A DNA stretch of 64,000 bases from Ezakiella massiliensis (GTDB lineage: Bacteria; Bacillota; Clostridia; Tissierellales; Peptoniphilaceae): positions 62,001 through 126,000 of the forward strand of contig NZ_LT635475.1 of the NCBI RefSeq assembly GCF_900120165.1, given 5' to 3'. Position numbers and translations under genes: made by a program. A model generated the notes under the pieces. It was given only the letters and a program-made list of their open reading frames with translations. It searched no databases and was not told the origin of the DNA. Below, in pieces: positions 15,979 through 24,777 of the stretch; the stretch's first letter is position 1, and the number at the start of each line of letters is the position of its first letter.

Positions 15979-17166
15979 ATGTTAACAGTATTTAATTTTG
16001 AATTTTTAAACGCAGTGAGAAAAAAAGCCTTTATAATTTCTATGGCTATTATGTTTTTGTTTACAATTTTGTTTTCTTTTGTGCCAAAGCTTGTGGCCAA
16101 ATTTTCTTCAGGGGACAATCAGCCAATCGGGGTTTATTCTGATTTGTCATATATCGATGAAGCAGCCTTGGCAGATGCTTATGAGTCTGAATTTGTAAAG
16201 TACGATGACCCAGATAAGATGGAAGCAGACTTAAAGAAGAATGATTTGGATGCAGCAATTTTAATCAAGGGCGACCAAAGAAAATTGATTATGAAATCTT
16301 CTTCCATGGGGGCTATGAATAAATATGAAAATCTGGCCCAAATCGCTACTAATATTGAAAAGCAAAAAGAACTCAATGACATGGGTGTTGACTCAGCTAT
16401 TACAGACAAGTTCTTGGAATCCAATTATTACGAGCCTATTAGTTTGGAAACTGACGGAGCCAAAAACTTTTGGCTGGTCTATATTGCACTCTTTGTATTG
16501 TATTTCCTCATAATGATGTTCTCAAATCAAGTGGCCATGAGTATAGCTCGTGAAAAATCGGACAGGACTATGGAGCTTTTGATTACAGCTGCCAAGCCAT
16601 CTGATTTAATTTGCGGCAAGGTCGCTGCCTATGGATTGGTGGGAGTGATTTCACTATTAGTACTCTATGGTGGCATGATTATCGGCACAAAATTTGGCGG
16701 AGAAACAGCCATGGATATAGTTGAGTCCTTAAACTTGACTCAGCTAATAAAAGTTGATCAAATTATAGTTACCTTTGTATTTTTTATCCTGGGTTATATC
16801 TTATATCTCTTTATGATGGCAGCTGCTGCTAGCTTGGTCAGCAAGATCGAAGATGTCAACACAGCTATACAACCGCTTACAATGGTATTTGTAATTTCAT
16901 TTTTCGTTTCATATTTTGGAATGATGAATCCTGGAATTGTTTTAAAAGTTGCTAGCTTTGTTCCATTTTCATCGCCATTTGCTATGATTGCCAGGTATGG
17001 GGTTGAAACTGTTCCTGTCATAGAGGTTATAATTTCTGCAGCAATTCTCTTTGTAAGTACAGTTTTGATTGCAAAGTTCTCAATCAAGGTCTACAAGCTG
17101 GGAAGTTTTAACTACGGGACCAAGGTTAATTTCTTTAAAAGTTTATTTAAGGCTATTAAAGATTGA
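15979..17166 (+). CDS. ABC-2 type permease (NatB/YhaP-like)
   Basis: This 395-residue membrane protein has an N-terminal segment (about residues 14-32) followed by an outside domain of about 140 residues. A cluster of membrane helices begins near residue 165 and includes the hallmark SDRTMELLITAAKPSDLICGK loop of ABC-2 exporters (PF12698 type). The helix cluster continues to about residue 370, and the tail is basic. It follows the ATPase gene by 6 bases and completes a two-gene exporter; a strong terminator ends the unit. Confidence 0.87.
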   Translation: MLTVFNFEFLNAVRKKAFIISMAIMFLFTILFSFVPKLVAKFSSGDNQPIGVYSDLSYIDEAALADAYESEFVKYDDPDKMEADLKKNDLDAAILIKGDQRKLIMKSSSMGAMNKYENLAQIATNIEKQKELNDMGVDSAITDKFLESNYYEPISLETDGAKNFWLVYIALFVLYFLIMMFSNQVAMSIAREKSDRTMELLITAAKPSDLICGKVAAYGLVGVISLLVLYGGMIIGTKFGGETAMDIVESLNLTQLIKVDQIIVTFVFFILGYILYLFMMAAAASLVSKIEDVNTAIQPLTMVFVISFFVSYFGMMNPGIVLKVASFVPFSSPFAMIARYGVETVPVIEVIISAAILFVSTVLIAKFSIKVYKLGSFNYGTKVNFFKSLFKAIKD

Positions 17167-17190
17167 TGAAATTAAAAATTTAAGCAAGGA

Positions 17191-17212
17191 AGAGCCTTCG
17201 GGCTCTTTTTTT
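17191..17212 (+). terminator. Terminator after the ABC-2 exporter
   Basis: AGAGCC-TTCG-GGCTCT stem-loop followed by a T run. Confidence 0.92.
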
Positions 17213-17250
17213 ATTTGATAAAAACTGCTATAATATGTATAGGAGTAAAT

Positions 17251-18072
17251 ATGAAAAAAATTTGTATATATTTAAATGAATATCCAGCGAGTATAGAAGT
17301 TGCAAAAGAACTTGAAGAAAGATTTCATGCACTCGGCATTGATACAGTGAGGCATGACATAAATTCGAATGCTATATTCGAGGGTCAAGTTGATTTTAAT
17401 ATTGTAGTTGGTGGGGACGGAACTTTTTTAAAGGCGGTCACCCTGTCAAATTATTCTAAGAAGCCTTTTATTGGTATCAATACAGGCGGTCTTGGATTTT
17501 TTCAAGAGGTTAAGAGGCATGAACTGGCCAGCCTGGTCCATCATATAACCGTTGACAAGTACACCACAAATCCGACTCGACTTTTAAAGTGTACAGCGTA
17601 CAGGACTGACGGGTCTAGCGTAGAATACTTGTGCGTTAATGAAGTTCTGGTCAAGGGGCTTAATTCAAAAGTCCTCCACATGGATGTTATGATTGGCGAC
17701 AATTTCTTGGAAAGATTTTCCGGAGACGGCCTCATAATTTCTACATCAATTGGGAGCACGGCCTACAATTTCTCAGTTGGAGGAGCTATTGTCTATCCGG
17801 CTTTTGAAATTATGCAGCTAAGTCCGCTGGCGCCAATATCAAGTGCCAGCTACAGGTCACTTTTAAATTCGGTTGTAATGCCGGGGCGTTTTGAAGTTAT
17901 TTTATCGCCTGAAACCAAGTATGAAAAAGGCATAATGATCGTTCAAGACGGGACTGAACACTTGATTGAAAATATAGATAGGATAGTAACGACTATGTCA
18001 GATGTATTTATAAATCGCTTGCACATAGACGAAGACAGTTACTGGAGCAATTTGAGAGATAAATTTATTTAA
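17251..18072 (+). CDS. nadK: NAD kinase
   Basis: This protein has 273 residues from the ATG at 17251 behind AGGAG; a TTG frame extension upstream lies in the promoter/terminator region and is rejected. The family's GGDGT motif is at residues 54-58 (IVVGGDGTFLKA), followed by GINTGGLGF, the VNEVLVK strand, and GDGLIISTSIGSTAYNFSVGG in the substrate/NAD site. It phosphorylates NAD to NADP in the cytoplasm, supplying reductive biosynthesis. The gene lies 35 bases before metG with no terminator between, so cotranscription is likely. Confidence 0.95.
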   Translation: MKKICIYLNEYPASIEVAKELEERFHALGIDTVRHDINSNAIFEGQVDFNIVVGGDGTFLKAVTLSNYSKKPFIGINTGGLGFFQEVKRHELASLVHHITVDKYTTNPTRLLKCTAYRTDGSSVEYLCVNEVLVKGLNSKVLHMDVMIGDNFLERFSGDGLIISTSIGSTAYNFSVGGAIVYPAFEIMQLSPLAPISSASYRSLLNSVVMPGRFEVILSPETKYEKGIMIVQDGTEHLIENIDRIVTTMSDVFINRLHIDEDSYWSNLRDKFI

Positions 18073-18107
18073 GATTTTATTATATATAAGAGTTTTTAGG
18101 AGGGAAT

Positions 18108-20000
18108 ATGAGTAAATATTATTTAACAACACCAATTTATTATCCCAATGGCAATTTGCACATTGGTCATACTTATACAACTATCGTTGCAGATGTAATC
18201 AAAAGATACAGACAGCTCAAGGGCGATGAAGTATTTTTTGTAACTGGCACAGACGAACATGGGGAAAAGATCGCTACAACTGCTGAAAAGGCAGGTGTGA
18301 CTCCAAAGGAATTTACAGACGGTATTGTAGCTTCTACCAAGAAACTATGGTCCGATTTGGGGATTAAATACGACTGCTTCAGAAGGACAACTGACGAAGA
18401 ACACGTAAAGGCTGTACAAGAGATTTGGCAAAAACTCGTGGATAACGACGATATTTATAAGGCCAAGTACAAAGGTCTATATTGCGTGCCTTGTGAATCA
18501 TTCTTCACAGAAGCACAAACCAACGATGGCAAGTGCCCAGATTGCGGCCGCGAATTGCAAGAACGCGAAGAAGAAAGTTATTTCTTTAGGCTAAGCAAAT
18601 ACAAGGACAAGATCCTCGAATGGTACAAGACCGCTGACATTGAACCAAAGAGCGCCATGAATGAAATGGCAAACAACTTTGTAAATGATTTGGAAGACTT
18701 ATCTGTTAGTCGGTCATCAATATCTTGGGGCGTTCCAGTTCCAGGCGATGAAAAGCACGTTATCTATGTATGGATTGATGCTCTTAGCTGCTATCTAACA
18801 GGTATTGGCTATGGTTTTGATGAAGAGCTCTTCAATAAATTTTATCCAGCTGACCTTCACTTGGTTGGCAAGGAAATTTTGCGTTTTCACATTGTAATTT
18901 GGCCAGCACTTTTGATGGCTCTTGGTCTGGAGCTACCTAAGAAGGTTATAGCCCACGGATGGATTTTATTCGACGGTGACAAAATGAGTAAGTCCAAAGG
19001 CAATGTTTATTATCCAGAGCCAATTATCCAAGCCCTTGGTAGGGATGTGTTAAAGTACTTTATCCTTAGAGAATTTTCCTTTGGCAGCGACGGTAACTTT
19101 ACCATTGACAAGCTAGTCCAAAGATACAATTCAGACTTGGTAAATGACCTAGGCAACTTGGTAAGTAGGACCCTGTCAATGATTGAAAAATATTTTGATG
19201 GAATTATACCTGAACCAAATGAATACAATGACTTGGACAAGGAAGTTCTAGAGCAAATTAAAATTTCATCCGATAAATTTTACAAGCAAATGGATGATTT
19301 TAAATTTAATTTTGCCCTTGAAGATGTCTTTGTACTCATCAGAAGGGCTAACAAATATATAGATGAAACTGAACCATGGAAGCTGGCTAAGGAAGACACA
19401 GAAAGGCTAAAAACAGTTCTATACGTCCTCTGTGAATGCATAGTCGCAGCTGCAGAGCTTCTGAGCCCTGTACTTGAAGATACAGCCAAGGAAATTTACA
19501 ACAAATTTAATTTGACTGATGAAATTAAGGTAAAACCGGGCCTAAAAGTTGTCAAGGGCAAGAACTTATTTGACCGTGCTGATGACGATAAAATTGATGA
19601 AATTATTAATCTAAATAATGAACTCGCTGAATCCAGAAAAATAAAATCAGCGACTGAGACAAATGTTGAAACAAAACCACAAATCGAATTTTCTGATTTT
19701 GAGAAATGCGATTTCAGAGTTGGCTTAGTAAAATCAGTTGAGAACCATCCAAATGCTGACAAGCTTTATGTATTAAAGGTCGACATTGGTGGAGAAGAAA
19801 GAACTATTGTAAGCGGACTCAAAGATCATTATAAGCCAGAGGAAATCGTAGGCAAGAAGCTGGCAATGATTGTAAACTTAAAGCCAGTAAACCTCCGCGG
19901 AGTTGAAAGCAATGGTATGATTTTGGCTGCAGAAAGCGGAGATGCACTCTCACTCTTAAGGGCAGATAGGGATATTGATCCAGGTGCAAAGATAAGATGA
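18108..20000 (+). CDS. metG: Methionyl-tRNA synthetase with C-terminal tRNA-binding domain
   Basis: This 630-residue class I synthetase has HIGH at residues 18-21, a Cys-rich zinc knuckle (YCVPCE..., then CPDCG, about 126-146) and KMSKS near residue 292. An anticodon-binding helical region follows, then a C-terminal EMAP/Trbp111-like OB domain (from about 525, FRVGLVKSVENHPNADKL). It charges initiator and elongator tRNA-Met. It starts at ATG behind AGGAGGG. No T-box leader fits in the 35-base gap upstream. It overlaps tatD by 4 bases. Confidence 0.97.
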   Translation: MSKYYLTTPIYYPNGNLHIGHTYTTIVADVIKRYRQLKGDEVFFVTGTDEHGEKIATTAEKAGVTPKEFTDGIVASTKKLWSDLGIKYDCFRRTTDEEHVKAVQEIWQKLVDNDDIYKAKYKGLYCVPCESFFTEAQTNDGKCPDCGRELQEREEESYFFRLSKYKDKILEWYKTADIEPKSAMNEMANNFVNDLEDLSVSRSSISWGVPVPGDEKHVIYVWIDALSCYLTGIGYGFDEELFNKFYPADLHLVGKEILRFHIVIWPALLMALGLELPKKVIAHGWILFDGDKMSKSKGNVYYPEPIIQALGRDVLKYFILREFSFGSDGNFTIDKLVQRYNSDLVNDLGNLVSRTLSMIEKYFDGIIPEPNEYNDLDKEVLEQIKISSDKFYKQMDDFKFNFALEDVFVLIRRANKYIDETEPWKLAKEDTERLKTVLYVLCECIVAAAELLSPVLEDTAKEIYNKFNLTDEIKVKPGLKVVKGKNLFDRADDDKIDEIINLNNELAESRKIKSATETNVETKPQIEFSDFEKCDFRVGLVKSVENHPNADKLYVLKVDIGGEERTIVSGLKDHYKPEEIVGKKLAMIVNLKPVNLRGVESNGMILAAESGDALSLLRADRDIDPGAKIR

Positions 20001-20758
20001 GTTTGTTTATAGATAGCCACACTCACTTGGACGACCCATCCTTTGATGAGGACAGGGATCAGATAATTAGAAATTTTAAAGATGATGGCGTTTTATTCGC
20101 TGTCAATGCGTCAAGTGATTTAAAATCTTCTCTTGCCTCTGTAGAGCTTACAAAGTACGAAAATATTTACGCTGTTGTGGGCGTTCATCCACATGAGGCC
20201 AAGGACTTTAAAGAAGAAGACATATTAGAATATAAAAAGATGCTTGAAAATCCAAAGGTAGTAGCCATTGGTGAATGCGGACTAGACTATCATTATGATT
20301 TGTCCGATAGGGAAACTCAGAAAAAAGTTCTTGAACGCTTTATACACTTTGCAAATGAAGTAGATTATCCATTAGTGATCCACACCAGGGAGGCGACCAA
20401 GGATACGATTGATATGCTAAGGGTCATGCGGAAGGGCAAGACTCTGATCCATTGTTTTACTGCGCCCGTTGAAGTGGCCAGGGAATATTTGGACATGGGT
20501 TATTATTTATCAATCGGTGGGGCTGTGACTTTTAAAAATGCAAAGCACGTTGTTGACTCAGTAAAGTTTGCACCCCTCGACAGATTGCTTTTGGAAACCG
20601 ATGCTCCTTATATGACGCCAGTTCCTTTTAGGGGTAAGCGCAATGAGCCAAAATATATTTCATATGTAGTAAAGAGAATTGCAGAATTAAAATGTATCTC
20701 ACCTGAGGAAGTCATTGAACAAACCACAAAAAACGCTAGGGAATTTTATAATATATGA
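19997..20758 (+). CDS. tatD: TatD family metal-dependent deoxyribonuclease
   Basis: This 253-residue TIM-barrel hydrolase has the metal ligands HTH (residues 8-10), a conserved Glu in IGECGLDYHYD, HTREA, HCFTA and ETDAPYMTP near the C-terminus. TatD enzymes are 3'-5' exonucleases acting on single-stranded DNA/RNA. Its start overlaps the end of metG by 4 bases, and its end overlaps rnmV. The metG-tatD-rnmV-rsmA order is widely conserved in Firmicutes and supports orthology to the YabD lineage. Confidence 0.95.
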   Translation: MSLFIDSHTHLDDPSFDEDRDQIIRNFKDDGVLFAVNASSDLKSSLASVELTKYENIYAVVGVHPHEAKDFKEEDILEYKKMLENPKVVAIGECGLDYHYDLSDRETQKKVLERFIHFANEVDYPLVIHTREATKDTIDMLRVMRKGKTLIHCFTAPVEVAREYLDMGYYLSIGGAVTFKNAKHVVDSVKFAPLDRLLLETDAPYMTPVPFRGKRNEPKYISYVVKRIAELKCISPEEVIEQTTKNAREFYNI

Positions 20759-21306
20759 TCAAAGAAATTATAATAGTTGAAGGCAAAGACGATATAACCA
20801 AAGTTAAACAGGCTTTAGATGCAGATGTGATCGCCACAGGTGGTATTCATATATCAAAGCCCAAGATGGATGAGATTGTTGAAATCACCAAGACCAGAGG
20901 AGCCATTATCTTAACTGATCCCGACTCTCCAGGCGAGACTATCAGAAGGAAGCTCAAAGAAAATTTAAAATGTCCGATAAAAGATGCTTATATAAATCAA
21001 AGAGATGGGGTAAAGAATGGCGATGTTGGCATCGAAAATGCCAGCGCCGATGTTATAAGAAAGGCAATTGAGTCGGCTAATCCCATGGTCCAAACACAAG
21101 AAAAGATTTACGATAGTAAATTTTTGTTTGAACATGGATTTACAGGCTTGGATAATTCTAAATATTTAAGAGAAAAGGTGAGCGAAAAACTCGGCATAGG
21201 TAAGCCCAATGCCAAGGAATTTATCAACAGATTAAATTCATTTGCAATTGAGGAAGAAAAAATTCTACAAGCCATCAGAGAAGTTCAAGCTGAAGGGGGA
21301 AAATAA
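20755..21306 (+). CDS. rnmV: Ribonuclease M5
   Basis: This 183-residue Toprim-domain endonuclease matures 5S rRNA from its precursor. The N-terminal Toprim has VEGKDD (acidic Glu, residue 7-8 region) and TDPDSPGETIRRKL carrying the DxD pair, followed by GVENA-like VGIENAS. The C-terminal RNase M5-specific region starts near residue 120 (FEHGFTGLDNS). It overlaps tatD by 4 bases (ATGA) and is followed by rsmA one base after its stop. Confidence 0.95.
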   Translation: MIKEIIIVEGKDDITKVKQALDADVIATGGIHISKPKMDEIVEITKTRGAIILTDPDSPGETIRRKLKENLKCPIKDAYINQRDGVKNGDVGIENASADVIRKAIESANPMVQTQEKIYDSKFLFEHGFTGLDNSKYLREKVSEKLGIGKPNAKEFINRLNSFAIEEEKILQAIREVQAEGGK

Positions 21307-21307
21307 T

Positions 21308-22138
21308 TTGACTAGAATTTATCATTTGAATAGGACCAGAGAAATTATTGATTCCTACGGTTTAGACTTTAAAAAGAGCCTGGGACAAAACTTTTTGATA
21401 GACGGCAATGTTTTAAAAAAGATTGGAGACACTGCAGGTGTAAATGAAGAGACAAAGATTCTTGAGGTTGGACCAGGTATAGGTTCACTCACAGAAGAGC
21501 TTTTGATTAGAGGAGCTGAGGTCCACTCGATTGAGATCGACCAAAGATTTTTTCCAATCTTGGAAGAAAACCTAGAAGCCTATCCCAAATTTAAATTGTA
21601 CCAGGGCGATGCGACCAATGAAGAGCTTTTCTCTAAGGCAGCCCAAGGGATGACAGACTTTGTTGCAAACCTGCCTTATGTAGTAACGACTCCTATACTT
21701 GAAAATATTTTTACACTGGGAAAATTTAAGTCAGCGACAGTCATGGTTCAAAGGGAAGTTGCTGCAAGGATGACTGCAGAAGTTGGCAGCAAAGATTACT
21801 CGGCCTTGTCAGTCTTTGTAAAATATTTTTCAGATGCTAGGGGGGCCTTTGTAGTTAAACCGGGAGGCTTTATTCCTAGACCAAAAGTAGATAGTGCAGT
21901 TGTTTATATGAAGCTAAAAGATAACAAGGACCACAAGGCTTTTATGAGGTTAGTTCACGCAGCTTTTGGCATGAGAAGGAAGACGATTTTAAATTCAATT
22001 AGCATGGGCCTAGGCGCTGATAAGCAATTAATAGAAGATGCCTTGGTAGATGTTAATATTGATCCAGGCAAAAGAGCTGAGAATTTAGGTCTGGAAGATT
22101 ATATCAAGCTAGAAGATAGGTTGAAGGATATATTGTAA
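21308..22138 (+). CDS. rsmA: 16S rRNA A1518/A1519 dimethyltransferase
   Basis: This protein has about 276 residues. The TTG at 21308 is chosen as start: it is one base after the rnmV stop, has GGGGGAAA upstream and aligns with the usual N-terminus. The open frame upstream overlaps rnmV and has no start signal. KsgA features are KSLGQNFLID, the SAM motif EVGPGIGSLTEEL, the catalytic NLPYVVTTP and a C-terminal helical domain. It dimethylates two adjacent adenines in the 3' hairpin of 16S rRNA during 30S maturation. Confidence 0.95.
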   Translation: MTRIYHLNRTREIIDSYGLDFKKSLGQNFLIDGNVLKKIGDTAGVNEETKILEVGPGIGSLTEELLIRGAEVHSIEIDQRFFPILEENLEAYPKFKLYQGDATNEELFSKAAQGMTDFVANLPYVVTTPILENIFTLGKFKSATVMVQREVAARMTAEVGSKDYSALSVFVKYFSDARGAFVVKPGGFIPRPKVDSAVVYMKLKDNKDHKAFMRLVHAAFGMRRKTILNSISMGLGADKQLIEDALVDVNIDPGKRAENLGLEDYIKLEDRLKDIL

Positions 22139-22150
22139 GTGGAGGTAAAA

Positions 22151-22453
22151 ATGGAAGAAAAATATATTTTTAATGAAGATACTGTATACGATTTTGTAGA
22201 GATGTTAAAGGCACTTGCAGATTCAAGCAGGCTAAAGATTATTCATGCACTTATGGATGGGACCTTGTGCGTGTCAGATATTTCCGAAAAGACAGGTCTC
22301 GGCCAGTCTCTAGTAAGCCACCATCTGAGTATTCTAAGAGCTGTAAGAGCGGTTAAGCCAAGAAGAGAAGGGAAAAATATTTTTTATACAATCGATGACG
22401 ATCACGTAAAAGATATTTTTGTAAAGGGAATGAACCACGTTTCACATAAATAA
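22151..22453 (+). CDS. ArsR/SmtB family zinc-type repressor (CzrA-like)
   Basis: This 100-residue winged-helix repressor starts at ATG 22151 behind GGAGGT; the GTG upstream overlaps that site. The recognition helix region is DISEKTGLGQSLVSHHLSIL. The C-terminal helix carries D83-x-H85 and H96-x2-H99. That spacing is identical to the alpha-5 Zn/Co site of CzrA and SmtB (Asp, His, then His and His from the partner subunit), so zinc sensing is a strong inference. The alpha-3N Cys pair of CadC/ArsR is absent. Targets in this class are usually metal efflux genes; none is adjacent. It follows rsmA by 12 bases and is closed by a terminator. Confidence 0.88.
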   Translation: MEEKYIFNEDTVYDFVEMLKALADSSRLKIIHALMDGTLCVSDISEKTGLGQSLVSHHLSILRAVRAVKPRREGKNIFYTIDDDHVKDIFVKGMNHVSHK

Positions 22454-22465
22454 ATAATTTTTATA

Positions 22466-22497
22466 AATGGAGGCAAGGAATATGGCCTTCATTTTTT
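22466..22497 (+). terminator. Terminator after the ArsR gene
   Basis: AATGGAGGC pairs with GCCTTCATT (one wobble) around a 10-base loop, followed by T6. Confidence 0.8.
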
Positions 22498-22567
22498 GTT
22501 GAGAATTTTGTTTATTTTATATGAATTAGGGTATAAAAAGAATATAGAAAAACTAGGAGGTATATGT

Positions 22568-22798
22568 ATGAAAAAAATTGTAATTTACACAAGTGATAAT
22601 TGTCAATTCTGCCACATGGCAAAAGATTGGCTAAAAGAAAACAACTTCGAATTCGAAGAAAAGAATATTAGCGAAGATAAGGAAGCTATGCTTGACCTAA
22701 GAAAACAAGGTTTTGCTGGCGTTCCAGTAATTTTTGTTGATGATGAAGTTATTTTAGGATTCAACCAAGAAAAACTTGAAAAGGCACTAGGACTATAA
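22568..22798 (+). CDS. Glutaredoxin/NrdH-like redoxin
   Basis: This 76-residue thioredoxin-fold protein starts at ATG 22568 behind AGGAGG. The active site is C12-x2-C15 (NCQFC). The cis-Pro is in GVPVIFVDDEVILGF, the typical substrate-binding loop of the NrdH/Grx group. It is a small cytoplasmic disulfide reductase, possibly fed by thioredoxin reductase, since Gram-positive anaerobes usually lack glutathione. Its TAA overlaps the ATG of the DUF1858 gene, so the two redox proteins are coupled. A weak promoter (TTGTTT, 18 bases, TATAAA) lies at 22508-22537. Confidence 0.9.
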   Translation: MKKIVIYTSDNCQFCHMAKDWLKENNFEFEEKNISEDKEAMLDLRKQGFAGVPVIFVDDEVILGFNQEKLEKALGL

Positions 22799-22995
22799 TG
22801 AGCGATTTCAAAGTTACTAAAGACACTTATCTAAGCGAGCTTTTAGAGAAAAAACCTGAAGCTGCTTACATCTTGATGAGTTATGGAATGGCTTGCGTAG
22901 GATGCCCTGCAAGCTTGATGGAAACAGTAGAAGAGGCTAGTATGGTCCACGGTCTTAACCTTGATAGGTTAATGGCTGACTTAGAAAGATTATAA
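22798..22995 (+). CDS. DUF1858 redox-disulfide domain protein
   Basis: This 65-residue protein consists of one DUF1858 domain, also described as the hybrid-cluster-protein-associated redox disulfide domain. The CxxCP motif is C33-x2-C36 (ACVGCPAS), followed by a helix with VEEASMVHGLN. The domain occurs alone or fused to redox enzymes; its reaction is not established. The start overlaps the glutaredoxin stop by one base, which suggests a functional pair, perhaps with the redoxin reducing the CxxC disulfide. Confidence 0.88.
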   Translation: MSDFKVTKDTYLSELLEKKPEAAYILMSYGMACVGCPASLMETVEEASMVHGLNLDRLMADLERL

Positions 22996-22998
22996 AAT

Positions 22999-23033
22999 AA
23001 AAGCCCACGCATTTGATTTTTGCGTGGGCTTTT
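22999..23033. terminator. Bidirectional terminator between DUF1858 gene and mnmH
   Basis: A 13-bp stem AAAAGCCCACGCA/TGCGTGGGCTTTT has A/T tracts on both sides. It can end both converging transcripts. Confidence 0.9.
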
Positions 23034-23038
23034 GAATT

Positions 23039-24040
23039 TTACATATTTATTAATTTTAAAATTTCCTTGGCGCATTCTGCGTCATTTTTATTTTCAATTA
23101 CTATTGTATTTGCATCTGGTCTAAATTTGTAATTGTGGTCGTAGTATTTTTCACAGAGAATTTTTGCTGCCAGCTTGTATTCTTTTGATTTAATACTATT
23201 AACTACTGCTTCATAATTTTCTTTTGAAATATATTTTTCGATATTGGATAAGGCGGACAAGAGCTCGGAATCTGAAGATTGGTTTACATATTCAAAGATA
23301 AGCCTATCTACTCTATATTCAATAGGGGATTCAATATAAATCTTCTTGGCTGCTAGCATCTTGTCCCACAAGTTTTGGGGAAGGACGATATTTCCGATGC
23401 GTTTACTTTCGCCTTCAATTAAAAAGTTTTTATTAGTTGAATGCCTTAACTGTTCAAAGACTAGGGCCTCAAAGGTTTTTTGTGAATGAGGTTTACCCAT
23501 GCCAATTGAACCAAGGACAGAGCCCTTGTGATTTGCCAGAGCCTCTAAGTCAATAACTGGATAATCTTCTTTTAAAATATTTAAAATATTTGATTTTCCT
23601 GAACCAGTAGGACCATAAAGGGCGATTAGATTTATATCTTTAATTAAATCAGGCAAATTTGCATTGACTATTTGCCGATAGTGCTTGATGCCACCTTTTA
23701 GTTGGCAGACATTGTAGCCTAAGCTAAAGAATAGGGCAGCAACAGTCTTTGACCTAAAGCCGCCTCTGGCACAGTAAAAGACAATTTTTTTATCATTTTG
23801 TTCGATAATTAAATCTAAAAATTCTTTTAATTTTCTTGACCCAAATTTCAAAGCCTTGGCTTTAGCTAAATCTTTTTCGCCATTGTCATATAGGGTTCCT
23901 ACAATTTTTCTCTCTTCAAAGTTTAAAATAGGCATTGACAGAGCACCAGGTATATGGAAGTCCTCGTATTCTTCCTGTGTTCTCACATCTATTAATATTG
24001 AATTTTTATTTATTTCATCATAATCTATAATATCGTACAT
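23039..24040 (-). CDS. mnmH: tRNA 2-selenouridine synthase
   Basis: This 333-residue protein has two domains. The N-terminal rhodanese domain has catalytic C90 in FYCARGG. The C-terminal P-loop domain starts near residue 138 and has GPTGSGKS at 143-150. This is the SelU/YbbB (MnmH) architecture: it replaces sulfur by selenium in the wobble 2-thiouridine of tRNA-Lys, -Glu and -Gln, using selenophosphate via a geranylated intermediate. Its presence implies that SelD and selenium use exist elsewhere in the genome, consistent with the selenoprotein gene at 48583-48879. It is a single-gene unit; the start ATG is preceded by AGAGG. Confidence 0.93.
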   Translation of the reverse strand: MYDIIDYDEINKNSILIDVRTQEEYEDFHIPGALSMPILNFEERKIVGTLYDNGEKDLAKAKALKFGSRKLKEFLDLIIEQNDKKIVFYCARGGFRSKTVAALFFSLGYNVCQLKGGIKHYRQIVNANLPDLIKDINLIALYGPTGSGKSNILNILKEDYPVIDLEALANHKGSVLGSIGMGKPHSQKTFEALVFEQLRHSTNKNFLIEGESKRIGNIVLPQNLWDKMLAAKKIYIESPIEYRVDRLIFEYVNQSSDSELLSALSNIEKYISKENYEAVVNSIKSKEYKLAAKILCEKYYDHNYKFRPDANTIVIENKNDAECAKEILKLINM

Positions 24041-24106
24041 AAAACCTCTAAGGGAATATTATAACAAGAGATAAATTAAAAATCAAATTAATTTTATAAA
24101 AAAACT

Positions 24107-24775
24107 TTACTTCAAAGTAAGAACTGCTTCTTTTATTCTGCAAAGCTTCATGGGCACGCCTTCGACTTGATAGGGCTCTAGTACTCCTTCTACTAGAACT
24201 TCAGTCCCATCCTCAGGAATTTGCTCTGGCTTGTTTTTAAAAGAGATTTCCAAGCCTTGGGCACAGCACTGGAGGGCGTCCTTTATAATGCAGTACTGGC
24301 TCTGACCATTCCCATCTGCATTGGGGTAAGTGTAGAGGAGACCATTTACTCGGATGGATTTACCTGCGGCCGCATCAGGATCGGTGACAATCATATAGAC
24401 AGTAGCAAATATCATATCAGCACCCATGTCTGTCAGATCAAAATTGTAGCCGTTATCGTTTTTGTTCTGTTCTTCGAGTTCATCAAGCAGGTCTTTTGTA
24501 TTGGCAATTTCAATATTATCTAAATTTGCCATATCTGTGTTTTGCTCGTCCTTATTTTTATTGGCATCGAATAAAATTTCGCTTTTTTTATTTTTTTCTT
24601 TTAAATTTTGCTGGCCCATCTGCTTTCTAATATCTTTTTTTATATCCTCGCTTTTTATATTATTATTATTATTATTATTAATCATGTCGGCGGGATTTTT
24701 ATTTTCTTTTTGGCAGGCCAAAAAGGCTATTAAGAGTAATACAATTATAGAAATTTTGCTTAAAGTTTTTTTCAT
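24107..24775 (-). CDS. Lipoprotein of a zinc-type ABC operon, OB-like C-terminal domain
   Basis: This 222-residue lipoprotein has a signal peptide ending in the lipobox LIAFLAC (Cys at about residue 21). A low-complexity Asn/Lys/Asp linker follows (including a run of seven Asn), then a compact C-terminal domain from about residue 120. That domain is beta-rich: GKSIRVNGLL, YCIIKDALQCCAQGLEISF, GTEVLVEGVL. The CC-x-QG motif and strand pattern suggest an OB-like fold that could bind a metal through paired cysteines. It starts 2 bases after the permease stop, so it is coupled to zinc uptake. The exact function is unknown to me; similar lipoproteins accompany zinc ABC genes in Firmicutes. Confidence 0.75.
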   Translation of the reverse strand: MKKTLSKISIIVLLLIAFLACQKENKNPADMINNNNNNNIKSEDIKKDIRKQMGQQNLKEKNKKSEILFDANKNKDEQNTDMANLDNIEIANTKDLLDELEEQNKNDNGYNFDLTDMGADMIFATVYMIVTDPDAAAGKSIRVNGLLYTYPNADGNGQSQYCIIKDALQCCAQGLEISFKNKPEQIPEDGTEVLVEGVLEPYQVEGVPMKLCRIKEAVLTLK

Positions 24776-24777
24776 AT

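Noticed and set aside
18073-18107. T-box leader for metG
   Set aside because: Only 35 bases separate nadK and metG, and no T-box sequence is present.
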